DNA from: a virus
DNA length: 20,694 bases
IMG/VR virus record: IMGVR_UViG_3300020411_002662
Coordinates: 1 to 20,694 of that record
Reading direction: 5' to 3' (one strand)
The notes under the pieces are model-generated. The model searched no databases and was not told the origin of the DNA. It saw only the letters and a list, made by a program, of their open reading frames with translations. A program made the translations under genes and the position numbers. This document shows, piece after piece, positions 14,784-20,694 of the stretch (position 1 is its first letter; every line of letters starts with the position of its first letter).

Positions 14784-16583
14784 TTACACGAGATCGGCGA
14801 CGATAACAAGTCCGTACATATCAGGACGCACCATCTTCTTGGCGTAGCGAGTCATGACGCCCTTGCGGGGCACGAAATCTTCAACGCCGAAGATTGTGGG
14901 AGTGACTTGCAGCGGAACATACGGAGCATAGACATATCCGCTTTCAAGGAAGCTGTTGCCTCGGCGACCAACCAAAACAATGTTTCGGAGGAAGTAAGGA
15001 TCAACGTGGATGTCCATCTTGCGGCTGATTGAACCAACCTTTTGAACGCCCCAACTACCATTCTCGTCATCAACAGCCGCCTGAGCGCGGAATCCGCTGG
15101 TGAACTCAAGAATGTTAGCAACTTCAGGAGAGCAAACCAAGAAGTTTGCGCCGCCACGAAGCGTCTTGCGGTGAATACGAGCACTCACATCATTGATTGT
15201 CTCAAGAAGAGTTTCGTACCATTCGCTGACCGTACCTGTGAAATCAGGATGCAGGGTGGTGTTAATAACCGCCCCTGTTTCGCGATTAAGGAACTTGCCT
15301 GGGCTGCGGCTCCACCACAACGTACCGGCAGTAGCGTCCACAACCAGATCCTCAAGGATTTCACGGTCAATTTCCAAAGCAATCTGCTCCGAAAGAATGC
15401 TCGTAAGCTCAACTTCAGCGTCAAGGTTATGATAAGCATTCAAATCTTGAGCAAGCTCGGGGCTCCACTTAGCTTTGAGCTTCTTGGTGATTGCGGTCAC
15501 GGCGACACTGCTGACATCAATGTTGATTTCAGGAATGCGCGCGTTGGCCTCAAGACCCCAAGGAGTCGTACCACGGAGCGAACCGAGGGCATCACCCTGC
15601 TGGAAAGCGTCCACGATCGGATAAGTGACTTGACCGGTGGCGCCACCACACTCCAACACTATGGCTTCGAGATTGGCGGGGGCGGCGGCGGCGAGGGGAC
15701 TCGGATCTAGAGCCACAAACACCACCATGTCACGAGCGGAACCCGAAAAGCGCGTGAGGCGACGAGCAAAGAAAGCATCAGCACTCACTCCGACACCCGC
15801 ACCACCACCTGGGTACACTGCACCTGCACCGGTACCGGGAACGATTGCCACCAAGTCATTTGTGTTAAGGTTCGGCAAAGCACTGGCAGATTGGCGGACG
15901 ATGGCATATGCCGTACCTGTGCCGGCTGCGCCGGAGACCAACGTGGGGTCATCACGCAGATACTCATAGGCTGCGCCGCCAGGGGATGAGTTAGCATCAC
16001 CAAAGGTGCCGTTGAGGACGGCAGCGAATCGGTTAGCGGCAATGAGATTAACGGAGCCCGTAGGGCTTGCATAACCATTATTCAAAGCGTAAAACGACTT
16101 TTCACCAAACTGGTTGGCCAAGTTCACACCGCCGGTGATCTGTTGACCAACAACATCACCACCGTAGACCGACTTGTTAGCAACAGCAGCAAGACGCGGC
16201 ATCGTCGGACCCATTTGGGTACCGTCACGCAACGCCGAAGTGTACTGATCAGCAAACTTAAAGTCGAGGAAGAAGATGAGTCCACTTGGGAGGCTCATCG
16301 GTTGGACAGAAACAAGGTCCTGTGCCAAAAGATTGGCGAACACACGTCGCACAATCGGGAAAGCAACTGCGGCAAAGCCATCAACGTCGCCAGCCGACAT
16401 CGTTGATTGTTCCTTGAGAAGTTGGGCAGCCTGGTTTTCCAGAAGACGAGCCATGTTGGTACGTCCAACATCACTAAGTCCTTCGAGGAGTCCCGTCTTT
16501 TCCCACTTACCAAGGAGTGCTTCACCCTCATTAGCAAGAGAGCGCGCTCTAATGCCTTCTGTTAGGGTATCAATTACAGACAT
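14784..16583 (-). CDS. Major capsid protein, gp23-like
   Basis: The 599-residue product forms the head shell with the HK97 fold. The N-terminal part parallels T4 gp23: LLGKWEKTGLLEG, then MARLLENQ, then FPIVRRVFANLLAQDLVSVQ followed by PMSLPSG (T4: LLNKWKPLLEG, IFENQ, VMGMVRRAIPNLIAFDICGVQ, PMNSPTG). Further on, KWSPELAQDLNAYHNLDAEV and LTSILSEQIALEIDREI match T4 YSIELAQDLRAVHGMDADAE and LSGILATEIMLEINREV, and YAPYVPL near the end matches YAPYVAL. A Gly/Ala-rich stretch at about 190-320 is larger than expected from T4 (521 aa) and may be an external insertion. Several L-x-E sites (for example LLKE ending at 58) could be cut by the prohead protease. ATG 16583 follows GGAGA. Confidence 0.96.
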   Translation of the reverse strand: MSVIDTLTEGIRARSLANEGEALLGKWEKTGLLEGLSDVGRTNMARLLENQAAQLLKEQSTMSAGDVDGFAAVAFPIVRRVFANLLAQDLVSVQPMSLPSGLIFFLDFKFADQYTSALRDGTQMGPTMPRLAAVANKSVYGGDVVGQQITGGVNLANQFGEKSFYALNNGYASPTGSVNLIAANRFAAVLNGTFGDANSSPGGAAYEYLRDDPTLVSGAAGTGTAYAIVRQSASALPNLNTNDLVAIVPGTGAGAVYPGGGAGVGVSADAFFARRLTRFSGSARDMVVFVALDPSPLAAAAPANLEAIVLECGGATGQVTYPIVDAFQQGDALGSLRGTTPWGLEANARIPEINIDVSSVAVTAITKKLKAKWSPELAQDLNAYHNLDAEVELTSILSEQIALEIDREILEDLVVDATAGTLWWSRSPGKFLNRETGAVINTTLHPDFTGTVSEWYETLLETINDVSARIHRKTLRGGANFLVCSPEVANILEFTSGFRAQAAVDDENGSWGVQKVGSISRKMDIHVDPYFLRNIVLVGRRGNSFLESGYVYAPYVPLQVTPTIFGVEDFVPRKGVMTRYAKKMVRPDMYGLVIVADLV

Positions 16584-16596
16584 TTTATTTTCTCCT

Positions 16597-17628
16597 TTAA
16601 TTTTTATCTGTGGTTCCTGCGAGAATCGCCCATCGAGAATAGGTCGGGTCAGAAGGGTTGGAGGCGCGTTCTTCCGAACGACGACTGCTTAGAATCACCG
16701 AAGAACTTCTACTTACTGCTTCAGACAATGATTTTGGACCAGCCGTCGTGCGGTTGGACGCCAATGTCTTTTGAAGAGTTTCAAAAATTGTTCTTGATTC
16801 TTCAACCGAACTTGCACCACGGACCATATCAACAATTTTAGTTTTTTGCTGCTCATTCAAAGAGTGATCGGTGAGAACACGATTCGCATAAAATAACCTA
16901 GCATTCTGGAGGTTTAATTCCTGAAGCTTCTTTTTAACCTCTCTCAGCACCATCGTGAGAGAATGATTTTCTTTTTTTAATGATTCGTTTTTTGCCATAG
17001 TGGCGACATATTCTTCTATGTCATCACTATCCATACCATCTGTATAGATGGTTTCTTTTTTAGTATCCAACGAGCGACGGCTGGCTTCATCTTGTTCTAT
17101 CTGATCGTGATTAAGTTTTTCCTCAGTCCGATCGAGTTGAATCTGAGGGACATCTACTACTAGAATTTCCTTAAACATATTAACCAACTCAGCGGGATCC
17201 AATTCAATTTCGTCATCGCGATTAGCGGGAGCTTCACTGTCCAGGCTGACGCCTATATTGTTAGCAACGTCGCTGTGGTCACGAGTAGCATCGATAGCAT
17301 CTTCAGCCGAAGGGTCATCATCCTCCACCGCAGCAAGGATATCTCGTAAGTCTACTACCACCTCGTCGGGATTATCCCCTTCGATATGAGCCATTGGTAC
17401 GCCCTCAAGGGCTGTCGTATCAATATCGGCGGTTTCCTCTTCCATATCGAGACCAAGCCCCTGGGGAGCTAGCGGGTCGATTTCTTCGTCTTGTTCGAGA
17501 ATACTGTTCAGAGCCGAGCGGACTTCATCAGCATATTTCTCTACAATGGCACTTTCAGCGTTCTTAAGAGCCGCTTCACGAAGTGACTGGGCATCTATAA
17601 TAGCTTGTTCAAGCATGCTGTTCGACAT
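16597..17628 (-). CDS. Prohead core scaffold protein, gp22-like
   Basis: This 343-residue protein is very acidic and helical, as expected for the internal scaffold around which the T4-type shell assembles and which the gp21 protease later degrades. The N-terminal ~50 residues form a helix. A long Asp/Glu-rich section follows (50-200). A coiled coil at about 215-260 leads to LQNARLFYANRVLTDHSLNE and QQKTKIVDMVRGASSVEES, which parallels the C-terminal region of T4 gp22 (ARLFEELNMRDAYINYVQ, then LTESQKEKVSALVEG). It lies 13 nt upstream of the capsid gene, the same 22-23 order as T4. ATG 17628 lies eight bases after GAAGGAG. It is larger than T4 gp22 (269 aa) because of the acidic section. L-x-E-type cut sites such as ILE before QDEE are present. 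Confidence 0.85.
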   Translation of the reverse strand: MSNSMLEQAIIDAQSLREAALKNAESAIVEKYADEVRSALNSILEQDEEIDPLAPQGLGLDMEEETADIDTTALEGVPMAHIEGDNPDEVVVDLRDILAAVEDDDPSAEDAIDATRDHSDVANNIGVSLDSEAPANRDDEIELDPAELVNMFKEILVVDVPQIQLDRTEEKLNHDQIEQDEASRRSLDTKKETIYTDGMDSDDIEEYVATMAKNESLKKENHSLTMVLREVKKKLQELNLQNARLFYANRVLTDHSLNEQQKTKIVDMVRGASSVEESRTIFETLQKTLASNRTTAGPKSLSEAVSRSSSVILSSRRSEERASNPSDPTYSRWAILAGTTDKN

Positions 17629-17699
17629 AAAAATAGCTCCTTCAATTAAGAAATTGTCACTATTAATTAGTTGGAGTAGATATTAAACGACGATTTTAA

Positions 17700-18149
17700 T
17701 TAGTCAGTGATTCCTGAACCGGTCAAATTATACATCTGGCTGCGGCCGATGCCAGTCAAAGAAGCGACCAATTTCCACGGAGCACCAGGGTTAGCGGTAA
17801 TAATCCACACGTTCTTACATTTCACATTAAGAGTAATAGCCGGCTCGTTGGTGGCGCTATTAGGGAAGGGTACATAATGTTCCCCGGTGATAGTCTTGGG
17901 GGAAGAAGAGCCGGTTGGAGCGAAGGCCAAAAAATTCACGTTACTGCCGTTGCCCGGAATTAAGGTAATCGATTTAGTGACCGTCGGAAAGGCAATTTGC
18001 TGGTGTTTGGTCTGGGGTCCAAAGTTTTGAGAGCCAGTCACAAACGGCGCGCCGGATACTTGATAGGAAGCGACATTACCCAATCCGGGTGTATTAGCAA
18101 TCTGTCCTTCGTAGTAACGGGTTTTATCAGGTTGATTCCAAGTAGACAT
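17700..18149 (-). CDS. Putative capsid decoration / virion surface protein
   Basis: The protein has 149 residues and no membrane segment or signal peptide. It looks like a beta-sandwich: a polar N-terminus (to about 45), then the strands IAFPTVTKSITLIPGNGSNV, VNFLAFAP and HYVPFP, then ITLNVKCKNVWIITANPG, and finally WKLVASLTGIGRSQMYNLTG before a GSGITD end. The composition (many Ser, Thr, Gly, Asn and Pro, few charges) fits an exposed particle protein. I recall proteins with a 'FP.VTKS..V' start and 'LTGSG.TD' end beside capsid genes in other environmental T4-like phages, but cannot name the family. It sits between bS21 and the scaffold, with AGGAGA before ATG 18149. The 71-nt gap after it separates it from the scaffold gene. 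A Hoc- or Soc-like role is an inference. Confidence 0.65.
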   Translation of the reverse strand: MSTWNQPDKTRYYEGQIANTPGLGNVASYQVSGAPFVTGSQNFGPQTKHQQIAFPTVTKSITLIPGNGSNVNFLAFAPTGSSSPKTITGEHYVPFPNSATNEPAITLNVKCKNVWIITANPGAPWKLVASLTGIGRSQMYNLTGSGITD

Positions 18150-18173
18150 ATAATTCTCCTAGCGCAGGCTATT

Positions 18174-18437
18174 TTATTTAAATAGTTCTTTCATCCGCAA
18201 ATTATGTTTTTTAATGACACGATCGCGGTTTCTCTTTTTTTCGATGCGCCTCTCCGAGGGGGATTTATAATATTGGCGTTCGCGAATTTCATCGACAACA
18301 CCCTCTTTCTTGGACTTTTTAATAAAACGCCGAACCATCTTGTCGGGATTTCCCTGGCACTCTTCTGCTGTGACAGTGATCTGCGTTCTCAGGGGACGAT
18401 TGCCGGTTCGTCGCCGGGAGTAATTTTTATTCTTCAT
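18174..18437 (-). CDS. rpsU: Phage-encoded ribosomal protein bS21
   Basis: The 87-residue, highly basic protein matches bacterial bS21. The diagnostic block RRFIKKSKKEGVVDEIRERQ (36-55) followed by YYKSPSERR corresponds to E. coli [20 protein letters not shown] and FYEKPTTERK, and a Lys/Arg-rich C-terminal helix completes the fold. bS21 binds the 30S platform near the anti-Shine-Dalgarno end of 16S rRNA and helps initiation. The N-terminal 18 residues (with SRRRTGNRPLR) extend beyond the E. coli start. bS21 is known as the commonest ribosomal protein in phage genomes, where it is thought to replace or supplement the host copy. Here it lies inside the head-gene operon, 12 nt after the preceding gene, so it should be made late with the capsid proteins. 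ATG 18437 has only a weak ribosome binding site (AAAG). Confidence 0.93.
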   Translation of the reverse strand: MKNKNYSRRRTGNRPLRTQITVTAEECQGNPDKMVRRFIKKSKKEGVVDEIRERQYYKSPSERRIEKKRNRDRVIKKHNLRMKELFK

Positions 18438-18449
18438 TTTTATATCTTT

Positions 18450-18848
18450 CTATTTTAGATTGTTAACAACGTTACCCCAGGCTCCAAAACCTGGGATGCT
18501 AGAAATATCTACGCCTGCATCATCGGGGGCTTGACCCGCCAGGGCACTTCCCTTCTTCCCGGTCGAGGGAATCGGGGTAGTTCCCTCAAATAGTTCGGGA
18601 TTAGGAAACCTTTTTTTAATCTCCTCATAAGAGCGATGTCCCACTTCTTTCATCACTTGTTGGCGCAATTCAGAAGAGGCTCGTGAGGGAGCCTTAGCCT
18701 GTGAAGAGGAGGGAGATTTATTTTCCATCAAAGTAGAGGCTCCCAAGCCCTGGACTACCTCGGATATAATAGTGGAAAGCGCACCTTCTTCAAAAATTAC
18801 CTCTTTGACGCATTCTTTAATAATATTTTTGAGTTCCGATTTTTTCAT
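18450..18848 (-). CDS. Small head-operon protein of unknown function
   Basis: This 132-residue protein has three parts. Residues 1-40 form an amphipathic helix (KKSELKNIIKECVKEVIFEE and onward). A Ser/Lys/Pro-rich linker runs to about 60. A second helical piece (ELRQQVMKEVGHRSYEEIKK) is followed by a glycine-rich C-terminus containing SIPGFGAWGNVVNNLK. No membrane segment or enzyme motif is visible. Short proteins beginning with an 'LK.IIKE.V.E...EEG' helix appear near capsid genes of other large phages, as far as I remember. Its place between fibre-like and bS21 genes and its length suggest a minor core or internal head protein, similar in role to T4 gp67/gp68, but this is only inferred. ATG 18848 follows AAAGAGAA. 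Confidence 0.65.
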   Translation of the reverse strand: MKKSELKNIIKECVKEVIFEEGALSTIISEVVQGLGASTLMENKSPSSSQAKAPSRASSELRQQVMKEVGHRSYEEIKKRFPNPELFEGTTPIPSTGKKGSALAGQAPDDAGVDISSIPGFGAWGNVVNNLK

Positions 18849-18866
18849 TGTTCTCTTTCTGTTTTT

Positions 18867-19877
18867 CTAACTGACCGATGCCAGCAAGTTGTTTGAAACT
18901 AACGCCCACTTACTTCCTGTCCAAATGAATTTAAGGGCAGCACCGAGCATATCAGGCTCAATGGCCATAAAACTGATTTTGTTCCCTCCAGACAGAATAT
19001 TAGAAGTATTAATCATAATTCCCTGTCCATTGGTGGCAGTGGTCATAATAAGTTGTAAAATCTGTCCGGCAGTGGTGCCACTAGCTAAACTCATAGTGTG
19101 CATACCTGCGTCACCGGTGATGGAAGTAGCGGTGAGAAGATGCACTGAACTGGCAGGTGTCAGTGTACTTGTCGTTTGATTCCCTAAATCTGTTGTGGTC
19201 GTTCCGTGGATAACCTCCCCAGAAAATTTAGCGTCGCCGTCAACATCCAAATCAACACTAGGCAATGTTGTGCCAATGCCCACCCTGTTGTTTCCGGCAT
19301 CGACGTGTAACACCACCTGTCCGTTATCCGCCATCACTTTCGTATCGTAGTTTGCGTTGGCATTGTTTAGTACAATGTCGGACCCATCAAACTTAAAAAC
19401 AGATTTTCCATCTGCGACTAAATTAATTTTACCATTGTCGGGGAAACTAATACGAGTATCAACATCTCCGTTGTGGCGGATGTGCTCATCTATTGCCATG
19501 CTTCCTGCTATGACAAGTTTGTAGCCCGGAGAATCTGTCCCGATACCTACTTTACCATTAGCATTTATCACCATCGCCGGGGTGGCTTCTGATCCCGCCT
19601 TGAAATCCAGACTATCATCACCGTAGTTATTAAATATAATCCACTTTCTTGTGCCGTTCTCGTGAAATTCAAGACCGGGGTGGCTGTCGGTGTCGCCGTT
19701 TATTTTAATTCTAGCGTCGTCGCCGCTGATCTGAAGACTTGTGCCTTGTTGCTCAACGCTGCCGGTGATTCGAATTAGATCGTCGGCTGTGTTTCCAAGA
19801 ATTATTTTGCCGTCAGCGGTAGCCCTAAAACCCCACGAACCGTCATCATCCTTTGACCCATAACCTACTCCAGACAT
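18867..19877 (-). CDS. Fibre-like repeat protein in the head operon
   Basis: The protein has 336 residues and is rich in Gly, Asp, Asn and short beta strands. Two copies of a tail-fibre/adhesin-type repeat are visible: NGKVGIGTDSPGYKLVIAG at about 107-125 and NNRVGIGTTLPSVDLDVDG at about 197-215. Related shorter motifs (DGKIILGNTADD, DNGKINLVADGK, DNGQVVLHVDAGN) occur throughout. The last ~100 residues form a separate domain with VHLLTATSITGDAGMHTMSL and a closing FIWTGSKWALVSNN strand pair. Such repeats build trimeric beta-structured shafts in tail fibres and surface proteins. The gene starts at ATG 19877, overlapping the protease stop as TAATG, so it belongs to the head operon. A head fibre or capsid-surface appendage is therefore as likely as a tail fibre. 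No chaperone-cleavage domain is evident. Confidence 0.75.
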   Translation of the reverse strand: MSGVGYGSKDDDGSWGFRATADGKIILGNTADDLIRITGSVEQQGTSLQISGDDARIKINGDTDSHPGLEFHENGTRKWIIFNNYGDDSLDFKAGSEATPAMVINANGKVGIGTDSPGYKLVIAGSMAIDEHIRHNGDVDTRISFPDNGKINLVADGKSVFKFDGSDIVLNNANANYDTKVMADNGQVVLHVDAGNNRVGIGTTLPSVDLDVDGDAKFSGEVIHGTTTTDLGNQTTSTLTPASSVHLLTATSITGDAGMHTMSLASGTTAGQILQLIMTTATNGQGIMINTSNILSGGNKISFMAIEPDMLGAALKFIWTGSKWALVSNNLLASVS

Positions 19878-20482
19878 TAGGCATCCCCGATTATGTCATT
19901 CAGGGCACGATTAATGCGGTCAGCTTTAGTAAGATTGGTCAAGCGTTCACGGATCTTGTTTTCAGACACCAGAAACGCCCCAGCAGTGCTAGGTTCTGAA
20001 ACGAGGTCAAAACAGAGAAGTTGAAAATCATCTTCCACCATCGTCATCCCATTCTCTTGTCGGGTAGAACCCAAACCTCGACTAGAAATACCCAATTGGA
20101 CACCACCCTCGACTAGTTGTTTAGCAATCTGTCCCGCTGGGGTATTCAAAATCTTAATCTTACCCATTACATCATTACCCTTCCACCAAACTTCGGTGAC
20201 GAGGTGACTGACATTAGCCAAGTTGACCACGGAGTGGTCTGGATGGTCTAATTCGCCTGTCGCCCGGCACTCTTTGACAAGTTTCGCGTAATTCTTCATT
20301 TCGCGTTCCAAAAGGCCTCTGGGATAAACGCGCTGGTTCCCGTTGGGGGTGTCGGCGCGCTGGATGGGTCCGGCTACTATAAGATGGGTTCCATTGCGAT
20401 TACCCTCACGTTCCTCTTCCGTGAGAAGACTATTACTATAGTCCAAACTCATAAATTCTTGAAGGACAGACTTATTACTCAT
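19877..20482 (-). CDS. Prohead core protease, gp21-like
   Basis: This 201-residue serine protease belongs to the T4 gp21 type, with the herpesvirus-assemblin-like fold. It would cut the scaffold and trim the capsid protein before packaging. The entry strand HLIVAGPIQRADTPNGNQRV (33-52) with YPRGLLEREM is typical. The probable catalytic histidine is in GELDHPDH (H80 or H83), the serine in LGISSRGLGS (S133 or S134), and an acidic residue in FDLVSEPS (D159). The block DFQLLCFDLVSEPSTAGAFL is a family signature. T4 gp21 is about 212 aa, so the length fits. ATG 20482 lies eight bases after AAAGAGG, and the stop overlaps the next start. Exact catalytic residues are inferred from motif position. Confidence 0.93.
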   Translation of the reverse strand: MSNKSVLQEFMSLDYSNSLLTEEEREGNRNGTHLIVAGPIQRADTPNGNQRVYPRGLLEREMKNYAKLVKECRATGELDHPDHSVVNLANVSHLVTEVWWKGNDVMGKIKILNTPAGQIAKQLVEGGVQLGISSRGLGSTRQENGMTMVEDDFQLLCFDLVSEPSTAGAFLVSENKIRERLTNLTKADRINRALNDIIGDA

Positions 20483-20485
20483 TGT

Positions 20486-20694
20486 TTAATCCTCTTTCTT
20501 ATCCCACATATCGTGCAACGACTTAGGCGAGACGCCCATCTTCTTAGCCGTATCGACAAAATGGTTATAACTTAGATGCATCTTGGGATCTTTCTTCTTA
20601 GCCGCGTTAAACATCTTGCGAGCTTCCGGACTCAAACCGGCCAGTCCGCTGTTCTTGTCGGCTTCGCGCTCCATAAGATTGACCACTTCTTCTT
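20486..20694 (-). CDS. Small protein upstream of protease (5' end may be outside window)
   Basis: The frame is open from the right edge to the TAA at 20488-20486, giving at least 68 codons. A GTG at 20686 or an ATG at 20674 could start it, but neither has a visible ribosome binding site within the window, so it may begin outside. The visible part is hydrophilic and helical, with LSPEARKMFNAAKKKDPKMH and a charged end (MWDKKED). In T4 the genes just upstream of 21 encode small prohead-core proteins (67, 68). A similar role is possible from position alone. It ends three bases before the protease start. Confidence 0.6.
   Translation of the reverse strand, partial: EEVVNLMEREADKNSGLAGLSPEARKMFNAAKKKDPKMHLSYNHFVDTAKKMGVSPKSLHDMWDKKED

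Noticed and set aside
15042-15710. Plus-strand open frame of 222 codons
   Set aside because: It lies wholly inside the gp23-like capsid gene on the opposite strand, has no ribosome binding site and no recognisable motif. The capsid frame explains the sequence.
1-20694. tRNA genes, CRISPR arrays, insertion sequences, integrase, defence or anti-defence systems
   Set aside because: I found no cloverleaf sequence, regular repeat-spacer array, transposase or integrase motif, or defence-type enzyme. The window is filled with virion and assembly genes.

Overview
This window looks like part of the virion-structure cluster of a T4-like myovirus (contractile-tailed Caudoviricetes). All convincing genes lie on the minus strand, so transcription runs from the right edge to the left. 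Genes are tightly packed, often with 1- to 20-nt gaps or TAATG stop/start overlaps, and most have clear AGGAG-type ribosome binding sites. No stretch of 300 bases or more lacks a gene. The host cannot be named from the sequence. A phage-encoded bS21 ribosomal protein and the expanded structural proteins suggest a large environmental T4-like phage rather than a close relative of enterobacterial T4.

In transcription order, the head module (20694 to 14784) holds a small partial ORF, a gp21-like prohead protease, a fibre-like repeat protein, a small unknown protein, ribosomal protein bS21, a probable decoration or virion-surface protein, a gp22-like scaffold and the gp23-like major capsid protein. 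A stem-loop terminator follows the capsid gene. The neck and tail module (14649 to 8133) encodes gp13-, gp14- and gp15-like head-tail connection proteins, a very large gp18-like sheath (1028 aa) and the gp19-like tube.

The tail-assembly and baseplate module (8063 to 1) encodes a gp26-type tail-assembly protein with a four-cysteine site, an out-of-frame downstream ORF that it probably reaches by ribosomal frameshifting at a run of seven T, a small conserved-looking protein, the tape measure, a gp48-like tube cap/baseplate protein, a gp53/LysM-like wedge protein, and an ORF of more than 940 codons that runs off the left edge. Together these genes cover procapsid building and maturation, head closure, tube and sheath assembly, tail-length control and part of the baseplate. 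Portal, terminase and most baseplate genes are absent and presumably lie outside the window.

The most notable points are the probable +1 (or -2) frameshift joining the two tail-assembly frames, bS21 inside the head operon, a fibre-like gene between protease and scaffold, and the unassigned giant protein at the left edge. I see no tRNA, CRISPR array, insertion sequence, integrase or defence system. Family assignments rest on remembered T4 sequences and motifs, not on database searches.
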